55,403 nucleotides of DNA, taken from the NCBI GenBank assembly GCA_022821965.1, contig JAJECN010000018.1:1-55403 (forward strand), in the 5' to 3' direction. This document shows, piece after piece, positions 25,731 to 34,965 of the stretch. The stretch comes from Candidatus Poribacteria bacterium. Lineage in GTDB: Bacteria > Poribacteria > WGA-4E > WGA-3G. The notes beneath the pieces are model-generated. The model ran no database searches, was not told the origin of the DNA, and saw only the letters and a list, made by a program, of their open reading frames with translations. The first letter of the stretch is position 1. Each line of letters opens with the position of its first letter. The translations under genes were made by a program, and so were the position numbers.

Positions 25731-27153
25731 TATCAGAACGGAAGAATTTCAGAAACGCCATCATCGTAAATGTTAAACCAAAAAAACCGAGTAAGAACAC
25801 ATCTACTACAGAGCGACGCAATGTGTCCGATAAAGTAGGTTCCGTCAGGGTGGGGGGCGGCAGGATTTTTTCTGTTTCTGATTCAGAAGAATTATTCAGC
25901 CGATTCGCCATTTGTAGGATCTGTTCGAGCGCGTTGTCTGAAATTTCGCTGAAATAAGAGTCATCAAGTTGACTATAATATCTCTCCCCTGTTTGGAAGT
26001 AGAGATCCCTTTTTAACTTACCCGTTTGTGTTAGGTTTATCGCAGAATAGATCAGAGAGGACGTGGGCGCGATCCGAGAGAGCATTTCTCCAACTTGCTC
26101 TTGGCGGTCCTTTTGACGCTGGTATTCCTTGTCAATCTTGTTTGTCTGATTCTGGAACTTCAGTCGAAATTCCTCGTCAATCGGTTTTCTGATCTCGTCC
26201 AAGCTTTTTTCTGTCTCTGGTGTCATATGGAAATTGAGCCCCAGGGTTTCACGCACTTTTTTATCAAACTTCTCTTGTTGATCTTTCGTCAGGTTATTGC
26301 GAAGTGTCATTTTTTCCGTATAAACAACCTGATGTGTTTGGGTAGGTGAAATGAGTTTAGCTACCACAAAAGCACCCCGTGGGGCGATCAACACGGCAAA
26401 CACCCAGAACGTAAAAGCAACCATCAGGGCGGTCTTGGAGCTATCCAGATACACTGAGATGAACATACCTATTGCAAAAAATACCGCAATATAAAGTAAC
26501 GCGATAAGCGTGAGACCCAACACGGGGGCAGCAATCCCGAATTCACCTAAAGGAAATCCCTGCCCGACGAGTATGAGTAATCCTAAGAGGAAAGACACCA
26601 GAAATGGAACGACAAACACAATGTATCCACCGATTAACTTACTCCACAAAAACATGTCTCGAGGCAGGGAATTTGACAGGTTTATCCGAAGCGTACCTGC
26701 TTCTTTCTCTCCAGCAACAGCATCAAACGTGAACAAGAGTGCCAGTAGACTGAAAACCGTCCCGACAATAAATAGGAAATCCAGATTTCCTAATACATAG
26801 GCGAGGGATGCTTGAGTAAGTCCCGTTGAACCCTGCCGAACGCCATTACGCGTCATTCCAAGATAGGTTGGCAGTACCTCGGTTAAACCGTTTGCGAAGA
26901 CGCTCAAAGGTGTGGGTTTGAGAAAAAGTTTGGAAACTTCTGTGTTTGGGTTTTGGGCATTCGGAGGATTTTCCTTGGCTTCTGTCCGTTCGCGTTTCAC
27001 CGACTCTTGATAGGCTGTCAAGTTCTGGCTATACTTGCGATAACTGATAGAAAGGGTAAGTGGGATAAGCAAAATACACATCAGCAGAAGTGCGACAAAT
27101 CGGACACTCAAAACATGATGCATGATCTCTTTCTGAATCAAGGTCATTAACAT
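25726..27153 (-). CDS. ABC-2-type transporter permease with large periplasmic loop
   Basis: About 475 residues. The first transmembrane helix (FVALLLMCILLIPLTLSISY) is followed by a long polar loop, four central helices (about 150-290), another charged Gln/Lys-rich loop and a last helix near the C-terminus. This is the layout of ABC-2 permeases with an ectodomain. It has no ATPase of its own; the only free ABC ATPase is at 38840. ATG 27153 has AAGGAG 8 nt upstream. It is last in the unit that starts with the peptide gene at 33103, so it may move the modified peptide. Confidence 0.75.
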   Translation of the reverse strand: MLMTLIQKEIMHHVLSVRFVALLLMCILLIPLTLSISYRKYSQNLTAYQESVKRERTEAKENPPNAQNPNTEVSKLFLKPTPLSVFANGLTEVLPTYLGMTRNGVRQGSTGLTQASLAYVLGNLDFLFIVGTVFSLLALLFTFDAVAGEKEAGTLRINLSNSLPRDMFLWSKLIGGYIVFVVPFLVSFLLGLLILVGQGFPLGEFGIAAPVLGLTLIALLYIAVFFAIGMFISVYLDSSKTALMVAFTFWVFAVLIAPRGAFVVAKLISPTQTHQVVYTEKMTLRNNLTKDQQEKFDKKVRETLGLNFHMTPETEKSLDEIRKPIDEEFRLKFQNQTNKIDKEYQRQKDRQEQVGEMLSRIAPTSSLIYSAINLTQTGKLKRDLYFQTGERYYSQLDDSYFSEISDNALEQILQMANRLNNSSESETEKILPPPTLTEPTLSDTLRRSVVDVFLLGFFGLTFTMMAFLKFFRSDI

Positions 27154-27207
27154 GATAACTTCTCCTTTGGACACCTTTTACCGAACTCAGGTTATTGTGG
27201 ATTGAAG

Positions 27208-27610
27208 TCAATTGAAGGGTAACACATCAGGGGACACCAATATCGATAGTTGCTGGAGTATATCCTGTCCTTCCTCGGTCCTCAGAAATTCCTCTCCGAG
27301 TTGTGCTTGGAGTTGGGACTGTAGTTGTTCCTTAATCTGATCTATCACCTGTGGTATTGCTTGTTTGAGTAGATCTCTCCCCATTGGCGTTTTGAGAATG
27401 TTTTTTCCGAGTTGTGCTTCAAACTGAGAAACAACTTCTTTTTCCAAGGCACTCAGCAGTTTCGGCACGAATTTTTTCAGGACTAATTCCTCAGTGGCTT
27501 GTTTGAGGTGATCTCTACCTTAGCAAAGTTGCTAACAGAAGTATCACAGTTCTACTCCATACCAACAACTTGACAGTGCTATCTTTAAATTGAAGTAATG
27601 TTTTTAGCAT
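27208..27610 (-). pseudogene. Frameshifted repeat protein with N-terminal membrane segment
   Basis: A 31-codon frame from ATG 27610 (MLKTLLQFKDS then VKLLVWSRTVILLLATLL) ends at a TAG at 27515. One base out of phase, the sequence carries on as GRDHLKQATEELVLKKFVPK and then 86 residues to 27208. Removing one A in CTAAGG near 27519 gives one protein of about 133 residues. It holds three copies of a roughly 35-residue helical repeat, marked by GRDHLKQA, GRDLLKQA and GQDILQQL, with AQLG before the latter two. Gln and Lys abound. It follows the transglutaminase-like gene and could be its substrate. A sequencing error would make it an intact gene. Confidence 0.5.
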
Positions 27611-27647
27611 TTTTGAAATTCTCTTTTGCTTAAAACGTTGGTAAGTT

Positions 27648-29291
27648 TCACTCATATTCTGTCCTTAAACGAATAGCGTGTGGTTCATATTTGGCTGCCT
27701 GATCTGACAATTCTACCGTCCGGTAGGGGCGTTCTTTCACCCACTGTGCAGGGGTCCAAGTTTTTGTAAAATCGACTTCCGCGAAATCGAGGGCATCAAC
27801 AATTTTAATGTAAGCCGTATTGGTTCCGGCAAACAAAGATCCTTCGTTGAGTTGATACCCTAATCGGATCCAATGGTTGTTAAGGTAAACTTCGACCTGA
27901 CTATGTCCAACCATGGAAACTTCAGTAGGAACCGAAGGTGCCTCAAAAGCGTAACTGCCAGCAGCTACCTCTCTATCCAGATTTTTTGTTAAACGTCTCC
28001 TCTCACCGATGCCTTTGTAATAATATAACATTGGGACAGAGATTGACACACGCGCTGGAATCCCAGCAGCTCTCAACATTGTCGCAAAGATCCGAGCCCG
28101 AGAAACACAAGTACCATGCCGTTTTCGCTTGAACATTGAATCCCCAAAGTAATTCACAGCCAATGCTTCTTCAACCTCCGTTTCGGTTACTTTTCTATCC
28201 ATGCTGTCGAAGAATTCTTGGTCGATTACTAATTCTCCGTGATTCATGTAGGTGTAAATAAGTGGTTCGTAAAGAGGCGCAGTTAATTTCATTTGCCCAA
28301 TTTCATGCTGCAATCTGGCGATCACACCAAGCGTATGCGTTTCCTCAGACAAAATCTCCTTTATTGCCATCTGCATTTCAGTGGAGTAATTCAGATCATA
28401 AGAGGGTTCAACATACTTCTTAAATGCTTCAGGGATACGCTGATAGGGATATGGGTTTGGAAGTAGGACATGCGATGCATACGGATAGAGAATAACTTCT
28501 ATCTTCTGATAATTAGACGCTTCCCCCTTCATAAGTCGGGCATCTTGAAAAAGATCGTTCATCGACTCAAGATTCCATGGCGGTTTTATATCAAGAACCG
28601 TCCTGATACTGTAGGTGTATTCTCTTCTTTCATCCCAATCTGCGTCGGATATTCCATCTCCATCACTGTCGGCTGAGGTCGGATCTGTTCGATATTTGCA
28701 ATATTCTTCATAATCTTTTAACCCATCTGCATCCGTATCAGATGTTGTCGAAAAGGTTCCGAGTTCGGCTTCGAGTTTATCATCTAATCCGTCGGCATCT
28801 GTGTCTTGCAAAGTGCCTGAATTAAACGCAGTGATCCGTTTTTGCATTATATCCGAGGGAGCGGTTATAAACGTCAATGCATATTCATCAAGCGGTTTTC
28901 CCCAACGCCCCTTCATCGTATCATCGCTATCTAAACTCCGGTTTAAGTCTCCACTTAAGTTTCCGTTCAAAACAATACTATAAAATGCTCCTGGTTTCAG
29001 CGGTTCTACCAATATTATGGCTAAAATTGTTCGTTCCTCGTTGACCCATTTCGGTTGACCTTTGATCCGCATGCCTCGATGCTGGACGTTTTTTTCTTCC
29101 GTCATCGGTTGGTTAAATACGAACTGAATCTGTTGTGTTTCAATTGGAACGTTCATAGCTGATAGCGCAGGTATCGTCTTGATAACCTTTGGTGCTGGGA
29201 GCAGCCGTTTCACCAGAGATGGAAGTAGTGTCAGACAGAAGATTGAGATAAAAATGATGAGCAAGAGCCGTTCAATTTTGATTCTGGGCAT
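27648..29291 (-). CDS. Transglutaminase-like protein with SbsA and calcium repeats
   Basis: 547 residues. An N-terminal membrane anchor (LLIIFISIFCLTLLPSL) precedes an SbsA Ig-like domain (about 40-150), thrombospondin type-3 calcium repeats (DTDADGLDDKLE, SDTDADGLKDYEE, SADSDGDGISDAD) and a transglutaminase-like domain. The nucleophile is in RHGTCVSRARIFATMLRAAG and the His in MVGHSQVEVYL. The usual third-residue Asp is not obvious (LGYQLNEG). It faces the periplasm and could cleave or cross-link the exported peptide. Its ATG follows the glycosyltransferase stop by about 24 nt with GAGGA upstream. Confidence 0.75.
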   Translation of the reverse strand: MPRIKIERLLLIIFISIFCLTLLPSLVKRLLPAPKVIKTIPALSAMNVPIETQQIQFVFNQPMTEEKNVQHRGMRIKGQPKWVNEERTILAIILVEPLKPGAFYSIVLNGNLSGDLNRSLDSDDTMKGRWGKPLDEYALTFITAPSDIMQKRITAFNSGTLQDTDADGLDDKLEAELGTFSTTSDTDADGLKDYEEYCKYRTDPTSADSDGDGISDADWDERREYTYSIRTVLDIKPPWNLESMNDLFQDARLMKGEASNYQKIEVILYPYASHVLLPNPYPYQRIPEAFKKYVEPSYDLNYSTEMQMAIKEILSEETHTLGVIARLQHEIGQMKLTAPLYEPLIYTYMNHGELVIDQEFFDSMDRKVTETEVEEALAVNYFGDSMFKRKRHGTCVSRARIFATMLRAAGIPARVSISVPMLYYYKGIGERRRLTKNLDREVAAGSYAFEAPSVPTEVSMVGHSQVEVYLNNHWIRLGYQLNEGSLFAGTNTAYIKIVDALDFAEVDFTKTWTPAQWVKERPYRTVELSDQAAKYEPHAIRLRTEYE

Positions 29292-29315
29292 TTTCCTATC
29301 CTCTTCTTAATTTTA

Positions 29316-30980
29316 TTAAGGTATCAGTGTAGATAAAACGCTATCTGCTTTCTCCACATCCTTGAGCATGTATTGCAAAACTACCCGGACCTCCTCGGGT
29401 GTATGCTCTGCTAAGAGCGTCTGCCCCAATCCTTCCTCAACAGTATGCTTGAAAAGACCATCAAGCTGCATCGCACCGCTTCTAATTACATTTTGGGCTT
29501 TGTCGTAGTATGAAGAGAAAGCGACATCGGGATAATTGGGCACTGCGTTCCGCGTTCTTTTTTCATTGAGGGACTTAAACAGTTCTATAATCTCCCGTGC
29601 TGTTCGATCCCAAGAGTAATTGCATGCGACCTCCCTTGCTTTCATTGATAGGGTCGCTCGCGCCTGTGAATCCACCAACAGATTTTCTATTTCTTGTGAG
29701 ACAATAGGGGTCGGAATCACGCATTTACCAGTCGTTGTATCTCGGGTGATCGGTACGGATTTTATACAACCCTCTAAGTCTTCAGGCAAGTTCGCTGAAG
29801 TGAGGGTGAGTGCTGGCACTCCACATGCAAATGCCTCAAGCACCATGGAGAAAGGCGTTCCGATAACCGTCGGAAAGATGATAAACTCACAAGCGTTGTA
29901 AATCCAAGGGAGTGCGACAGTATCTTCTGGTTTCTGAAGGTTGATATAAAAGACATTGCGGGGGTGTTGATATTTCTGATGTGAGAGGATCGGGTCCAGG
30001 ACAATGAACATGACATCCTTATGTAAACTTGCTAATTCCTCTATGATTCCAATGCTATTTTGGGGTTGAAAGCCGTTAATGAATCCGACAAATGGTGCTT
30101 TTAGAATACTTTCTTCGCCAACCATTGAAGCAACCGCTTCTCGCGCTTGTTGGGAATTCTGTGGAGAATACGCTTGTGTATCGACACCGTTGGGAATTAT
30201 GTTTAATCCATTGAAATGAGATCCTGTGAGTGCTTCTAACTCCTCTTCTATCCATGGTGTATCTGGACAAACGGAATCAAATTTACGTTGGAGTGAATGA
30301 TGACTGAGTACCTTGTTCATCGTCGCTTCGCGTAAATTTCTATCACTGTAGGCACGTGAAATAATAGGTATCGTATTATAGCGAAAATAATTCAATTCTT
30401 CATGCGGATGGGGTGAAAGAGCCAAGATCCCATCACAGTCTTCAATTAGAAAACGATTTGAAGCAAGTGTGCGGGTATTCGTATTCGATTCAAAGAGATC
30501 TGATATAAACTGGATACCGAGTTCTATCATCTGCTCTCGATACTTCATAGCAGCAGAGTTTTTGTCAACTTCTACGAACACATCGGCATGCTTGGCAAGG
30601 GATGTCAATAAGTTATAAATGCTGACCTCTATAATTGGGCTTATAATTTCCTTATACCTCATGAACCCATGCGGAACAAAAATCCTTAATCTGGATTCAG
30701 GCATCTTAGGTGCTAAAGCCTGTGTCTCCTCATGTTCAAACAGAAAATCTCCTATATCGCTGCTCAAAGTTTTCAGACCTTCAAGAATCTCGCCTTCTGT
30801 ATATTTGTCCCCCAATCCCTTAAGAACCCCTGCGTTATCATTTGTTCTACATAAAGCTAGAATATCCGCTGTGAGGCGGTCAATTTGAATGACTTCTCCC
30901 ATTTGGAGATTCGCGACATACCAGACCTTGTTTTCTTCAAATATATGAATTTCCTGAAGGTTTCTTGGTAATTTAATCAT
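29316..30980 (-). CDS. GT-B glycosyltransferase with RRE-like N-domain, type B, module 1
   Basis: 554 residues. Residues 1-85 form a PqqD/RRE-like domain (HIFEENKVWYVANLQMGEVI, then an alpha-helical ILEGLKTL part). The middle is GT4-like with PNGVDTQAYSP and the donor site GTPFSMVLEAFACGVP. The last ~100 residues form a domain shared by all four paralogues (VEEGLGQTLLAEHTPEEVR). It is more divergent than type A: EETFGL is replaced by GTPFSM. It probably glycosylates the peptide encoded at 32909 in the cytoplasm. The ATG follows type A by 42 nt with GAGG upstream. Confidence 0.8.
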   Translation of the reverse strand: MIKLPRNLQEIHIFEENKVWYVANLQMGEVIQIDRLTADILALCRTNDNAGVLKGLGDKYTEGEILEGLKTLSSDIGDFLFEHEETQALAPKMPESRLRIFVPHGFMRYKEIISPIIEVSIYNLLTSLAKHADVFVEVDKNSAAMKYREQMIELGIQFISDLFESNTNTRTLASNRFLIEDCDGILALSPHPHEELNYFRYNTIPIISRAYSDRNLREATMNKVLSHHSLQRKFDSVCPDTPWIEEELEALTGSHFNGLNIIPNGVDTQAYSPQNSQQAREAVASMVGEESILKAPFVGFINGFQPQNSIGIIEELASLHKDVMFIVLDPILSHQKYQHPRNVFYINLQKPEDTVALPWIYNACEFIIFPTVIGTPFSMVLEAFACGVPALTLTSANLPEDLEGCIKSVPITRDTTTGKCVIPTPIVSQEIENLLVDSQARATLSMKAREVACNYSWDRTAREIIELFKSLNEKRTRNAVPNYPDVAFSSYYDKAQNVIRSGAMQLDGLFKHTVEEGLGQTLLAEHTPEEVRVVLQYMLKDVEKADSVLSTLIP

Positions 30981-31022
30981 AATAAATCCTCAACTCTTTC
31001 AAAATTGAAATGTGAAAACGTT

Positions 31023-32732
31023 CTACGCCAATGTATTAAGGAAGTTCAGAACCCTTTCAACAATTTCAGAAGCATTCGACCTATCGTCTAACACGTGTGC
31101 GAGAAGGGTTTCAACCTGTTTAGGTGTATGTCGCTTTAGCAGTGTCAGTGCGAGTCCTTCTTCCATCGTTTGAACGTATCCGTTCTTCCCCTGTAAGGGG
31201 GCTTCTAAAAAGGGAGTCAAATTGAGCATCACTGCCCGACTTTCCACTTGATTTTGAAACGCATCATAATGGTTGACGAAACTGATAGATAAATCTGGTG
31301 TGCTTCTCTGGCTCTGTTTGACTTCATCTAATTCTCGGAAAAGTTGAACAAGCCGCTCCGCATTTTTCTCCCATGTAAGCGTCAGCGCGCGATTCCGGGC
31401 TTTCTGTCCAAGTTCGTGGCGGACCCCGTCCTCCAGCAAGACCCTAATGCCCTGAGAAAGCGACGCTGCTGAAACGGTGGCTGCGAAACCTGCTATGTCC
31501 TCTGGTAACTCTTCGGCGTCAACGATGACACCTGCCTCTCCAACAACTTCAGGCAAGCCATCAAACCTGGGAACCACCGAGGGCACACCGCATGCCATCG
31601 CTTCCAAGAGTGTAAGCCCGAAAGTTTCCTCGCCTGCCATTGACGGAAAGCAATAAGCATCAAAAGTATTGTAGAGCATCGGTAACTGTTTTCGAGGTAA
31701 AAAGCCGACATAGATGAGATTATCGGGTAATCGCTGAGATGACGGGCGCAGTAAATAGGACCCACCTACCACAAAAAGTAAGTCTGGATGCATCTCAGCC
31801 AATTGGATAAAGACATGAGCGCCTTTCTCCGGCTGGACGCGCGAGAGAAATCCGACAATGAATTGCTCTTGAATCCGATCGTCTTGCATAAGTGCAGCGA
31901 GATCCGATTTTGCCTCGGATTTGTCCATGGGACTGAAGGTTTGAGCATCTACACCATTTGGATTGGTATAAAATTGGCACGTATCCCCCACAAATTTTGA
32001 ATAGAACTTCGCTACGGAATCCGATGGGGCAGTAAAGGCATCGAAGGGACGCATTAAGGCATGATGCAGCAACGTCGTATTAATTGCCAACCCGGCATGC
32101 CCTCGAGGTGCGTGGTTTTGGATAACAATCGGCACATTAACATTTCGAAGCAAAGGGAGGAGGCTATGATTGCCAGGGATTTGACAAGCTAAGATTCCGT
32201 TGATTTTCAATTCATTGAGTCTTTGGTTGAATCGCCTTGGGGATTCTTGTAGTTCCTCGGTGGTAAGTCTTATTGTGCGAACCCCAGATATGATTTCCTC
32301 TTCCTTTTCTCCAGATATATAAACATCCGCAAACTTTGAAAGACTCTGCATCGTCTGATATAAAGCGATGTTCGTTCCAGCGGAAATTGATTCTGGATCC
32401 GTAAACCATGCTTCTTTGCTTTGTGGCACATAAATTTTAAGTTGATCTCTAATTTGTTCGGGGGGATGCTTTCTTGAAGGTGAATAAAAAATACAGGCGT
32501 TATCTTGAAGATCCCCTAATGCTCTTAAAGTCTCAATCACGGATTGCTTCGGATAGGTTTTGCTTAACCGATCTATTAATTCTGGTGTTTCCAGCGTGGA
32601 GGACAATTCCACAGCATCCCAAGCAATTTGATTGACTTCAACTAACCGGAATAGATTCAGATCTACGAAATATAACCTGTTGTTGTATCTGAATTTGTGG
32701 AAACGACACGTCTCGGTCGGACACTTAAGCAT
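31023..32732 (-). CDS. GT-B glycosyltransferase with RRE-like N-domain, type A, module 1
   Basis: 569 residues. The N-terminal RRE-like domain contains FRYNNRLYFVDLNLFRLVEV and a helical VIETLRALGDL. The catalytic part has HAPRGHAG, TNPNGVDAQTFSP, VGFLSRVQPEKG and ETFGLTLLEAMACGVPSV, a complete GT4 donor motif. The C-terminal domain has MEEGLALTLLKRHTPKQVE. ATG 32732 has AAGGAAAATCT upstream. It lies directly after the peptide gene and two hairpins. Closest relative in the window is the type A enzyme at 47407. A retaining sugar transfer onto Ser/Thr of the peptide is the simplest role. Confidence 0.85.
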   Translation of the reverse strand: MLKCPTETCRFHKFRYNNRLYFVDLNLFRLVEVNQIAWDAVELSSTLETPELIDRLSKTYPKQSVIETLRALGDLQDNACIFYSPSRKHPPEQIRDQLKIYVPQSKEAWFTDPESISAGTNIALYQTMQSLSKFADVYISGEKEEEIISGVRTIRLTTEELQESPRRFNQRLNELKINGILACQIPGNHSLLPLLRNVNVPIVIQNHAPRGHAGLAINTTLLHHALMRPFDAFTAPSDSVAKFYSKFVGDTCQFYTNPNGVDAQTFSPMDKSEAKSDLAALMQDDRIQEQFIVGFLSRVQPEKGAHVFIQLAEMHPDLLFVVGGSYLLRPSSQRLPDNLIYVGFLPRKQLPMLYNTFDAYCFPSMAGEETFGLTLLEAMACGVPSVVPRFDGLPEVVGEAGVIVDAEELPEDIAGFAATVSAASLSQGIRVLLEDGVRHELGQKARNRALTLTWEKNAERLVQLFRELDEVKQSQRSTPDLSISFVNHYDAFQNQVESRAVMLNLTPFLEAPLQGKNGYVQTMEEGLALTLLKRHTPKQVETLLAHVLDDRSNASEIVERVLNFLNTLA

Positions 32733-32776
32733 AGATTTTCCTTTTTCTTTGTAAAAATTCACAAATGATTTGGAAC

Positions 32777-32894
32777 AAGCGGGAAACTGAAAATGGAGAA
32801 ATCGTTGTTGCTCCTTTTGTCTTTCCCGCTTGGATCTGTCAATGTTGATCGCTTTACCTCGACTATCAGCTGACTATAACCGAGGTAAAGCGAT
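32777..32894 (-). promoter_or_regulatory. Two hairpins between peptide gene and glycosyltransferases
   Basis: ATCGCTTTACCTCG/CGAGGTAAAGCGAT (14-bp perfect arms, 32848-32861 and 32881-32894) and AAGCGGGAAA/TTTCCCGCTT (32777-32786 and 32822-32831) follow the peptide stop. Neither has a T-tract in the gene direction. They are likely mRNA stabilisers, processing sites or partial terminators that let the short peptide message outnumber the enzyme message, as in many bacteriocin operons. Confidence 0.55.
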
Positions 32895-32908
32895 TCTAAT
32901 GTGTGACA

Positions 32909-33103
32909 TTAGATTGCCCAAACCAAAGTTCCATTGGAATAGGAAACACTACTTTCGGAAGCCTGGCTCATTGCGAACGCAGCTGCGAAAACACCAATTG
33001 CTGCAGCATTCTTGACACCAACACTACCGGTTTCAGAACGGACAAATTCAGAAATAGTCTTTTTGCCGACTTCTTTAATCCGGTTCAGTTCCATTGCTTT
33101 CAT
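32909..33103 (-). CDS. Putative modified-peptide precursor 1 (prepilin-like leader)
   Basis: 64 residues. A charged N-terminus (1-20) leads to EFVRSETG at 19-26, Lys31, a hydrophobic stretch (32-46, AAAIGVFAAAFA) and SQA at 46-48. The Ser/Thr-rich tail is ESSVSYSNGT followed by LVWAI. The leader resembles Flp prepilins, which are cut after Gly in a DESG-like motif, but Glu+5 is replaced by Lys. It aligns without gaps to the leader of the peptide at 43834. GGAG lies 8 nt before ATG 33103; the longer frame overlaps promoter leader DNA. It is followed by two RRE-type glycosyltransferase genes and preceded by an A24 peptidase gene. Confidence 0.75.
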   Translation of the reverse strand: MKAMELNRIKEVGKKTISEFVRSETGSVGVKNAAAIGVFAAAFAMSQASESSVSYSNGTLVWAI

Positions 33104-33164
33104 GGATTTTTCTCCTTTCATTTGGATTTGAAAGTCCCGTAGTCGAAACATCGCGAATGCGTTT

Positions 33165-33199
33165 GTTGACTTGCGGGTCAACGTGAATTCAATTCACGT
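33165..33199. promoter_or_regulatory. Palindromes in the leader of the peptide operon
   Basis: GTTGAC/GTCAAC (33165-33182) abuts ACGTGAATTCAATTCACGT (33181-33199; 9-bp arms around one base). They lie between the regulon promoter and the peptide start, a good place for an operator or a leader hairpin. Confidence 0.45.
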
Positions 33200-33213
33200 C
33201 CTTTCGTAATTGA

Positions 33214-33246
33214 GGACACACTTTTGGGTGAAGAGGGGTGCATAAT
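33214..33246 (-). promoter_or_regulatory. Regulon promoter-like element, site 1 (peptide 1 operon)
   Basis: Read on the minus strand: TTATGCACCC, 16 nt, GTGTCC. It lies 111 nt before the peptide ATG. It is one of seven copies, each in front of a different transcription unit. I see no gene in 33247-33530. Confidence 0.7.
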
Positions 33247-33530
33247 CCGAGAAGAAGTCAAAACTTAATCTACTTTAATTCAACTTGCCAGTTTGTAGTA
33301 TAATCTGTGAGGTCGTGCATACTATGACGCAGACTAACAGTCTACGCTACACAACTCCTACCAACCATGAACCAGTTTTAATGAAAAGGGGTACTGTCTG
33401 CTTAGAATCGGGTAAGTAGAAATTTGGATCACTTTAGGAATTTAGTCGGGTCATTTACTGATGCCTGGTGAGGTTAGGAAACTGCACTTATCGGGTTTCG
33501 GAGAACACGGAACTACCCAAATACTTTATC

Positions 33531-34697
33531 CTACGCAAAAAATAACCTAACGCTTTCTATGATTTGACTGAGTTCCACACTCTGAATAAAAGAAGGAATC
33601 ATTCCCTTGGCGAGGAAATTTACCAATGCTCCAATGACAATCATAAAAGCGAAAGGAATCTTTTCTTGAATGAGCAGCCCATTTTCCGATTCTTGCAAGC
33701 ACCCGTTCGCGTCAAGTTGGTGTAAGTGCGCTATTTGATCGTGTGTCAAACCCTCGGATGAAACATCAACAACAATGTTATCTTGTGCGGGATTTGCAAA
33801 ACCTGTTGGGACCTTTACATATCTATCGCTCCCTTGTTGTTGAATCTTGACCACACGTTCTGCCGGAATCATGTTAGGTTTAAGATTTTTGATCGGTGTT
33901 GCCTTTGTAAACAAGGAACGGACAAAAGAACCAAATATGAATAGGAATAACGAAAGTAAAAAAATAAAGAAGATTAAGTTCCCAAGGTCAATTAACGAAG
34001 GAATTACCAAAAATATCGTCAAGGGGGCAAAAATTATATGAAACGCGGTCTTATGCTTTTCAGGGATATATTTTTCAACAACTTTGTTAAAGGTAAATAT
34101 GATCGTTGCAAATAAAGCAAGCTGAACAGCAAGATCGAACTCTACTTCGAGTCGTGACGGAATGTAAAAAGCCAGTCCGGCTACCCCTATATACGAAAGT
34201 ATTTGAAGAATTCGCCGAGGAAATTGCTTTAGGTGTGTCATGAAACTTTTGGATATCAGTGCCCGCTGCTGTCGCAGTGGGATTTTGAAGATCGATTTCA
34301 AGGCGACATAGATTAAAAGCAGCACAAAAATATTGACTATTAAAACCAGTGGGTAAAATTGTGTCTCTGGTATCCGGCTAAACGCATCCGGGGGCATCAA
34401 TAAGCTAATTCCCCAAAAGAGTTTAGCGTCTCCTGCCGCCCATATTCCGGTATAGAATAGTGCAAATGCGATCGCTAATCCGCCAAAAAGGATTATACAA
34501 CTATGAGCCCAAGTTATTTCACCTGCGGTTACGAAAAGTGCCTGACTCATAACACCAAAGCCTATCAGGATTAAAGTGTAAATATTGGCGATTTTTCCGT
34601 ATCGGAAATCGGTATACCCGGTATAGAGTCCACAACTCAGGATCGCGAGGAATATTATTTTTTCATGCGTCAAAAATTGGAAAATATCAAAGCCCAT
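33531..34697 (-). CDS. A24 prepilin-peptidase-like membrane protease, module 1
   Basis: 388 residues. Both aspartates of the A24 family are visible: GYTDFRYGKIANIYT near residue 25 and GIWAAGDAKLFWG near 90. Several membrane helices surround them. Unlike TadV/PilD-type enzymes it carries a further ~200 residues: more helices, then a soluble domain (KNLKPNMIPAERVV, GLTHDQIAHLHQLDANG) shared with the enzyme at 44391, and a last helix. ATG 34697 is used because the longer frame would translate promoter site 2. It should cut the prepilin-like leader at the cytoplasmic membrane face. GGAGG lies 13 nt upstream. Confidence 0.8.
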   Translation of the reverse strand: MGFDIFQFLTHEKIIFLAILSCGLYTGYTDFRYGKIANIYTLILIGFGVMSQALFVTAGEITWAHSCIILFGGLAIAFALFYTGIWAAGDAKLFWGISLLMPPDAFSRIPETQFYPLVLIVNIFVLLLIYVALKSIFKIPLRQQRALISKSFMTHLKQFPRRILQILSYIGVAGLAFYIPSRLEVEFDLAVQLALFATIIFTFNKVVEKYIPEKHKTAFHIIFAPLTIFLVIPSLIDLGNLIFFIFLLSLFLFIFGSFVRSLFTKATPIKNLKPNMIPAERVVKIQQQGSDRYVKVPTGFANPAQDNIVVDVSSEGLTHDQIAHLHQLDANGCLQESENGLLIQEKIPFAFMIVIGALVNFLAKGMIPSFIQSVELSQIIESVRLFFA

Positions 34698-34754
34698 ATC
34701 TTTCAGTGAACCTCCGTGAGAATAACTGTCATTGGTAATACTTCCTACTATTAA

Positions 34755-34788
34755 GGACACACCCTTAGATTGGGAAGGGTGCATAATG
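34755..34788 (-). promoter_or_regulatory. Regulon promoter-like element, site 2 (peptidase gene)
   Basis: Minus strand: TTATGCACCC, 16 nt, GTGTCCTTAAT. It lies 58 nt before ATG 34697 and fixes that start over the upstream one at 34784. Confidence 0.7.
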
Positions 34789-34965
34789 GAAAAGATTGTA
34801 AACAGTCAATAGGATGTGTGGTATCGGCAGCCACCAAGCAATCAGCAATTTAAGGAGGAGCGTCTCTGAAGCACTCTATTGTGGTTGGGAACATCTTGTA
34901 GGTGGGCTGGGAACTTATTGGATATGTAGAGAGGACCTTCTTACATTCTCAGAGGACAACATATA

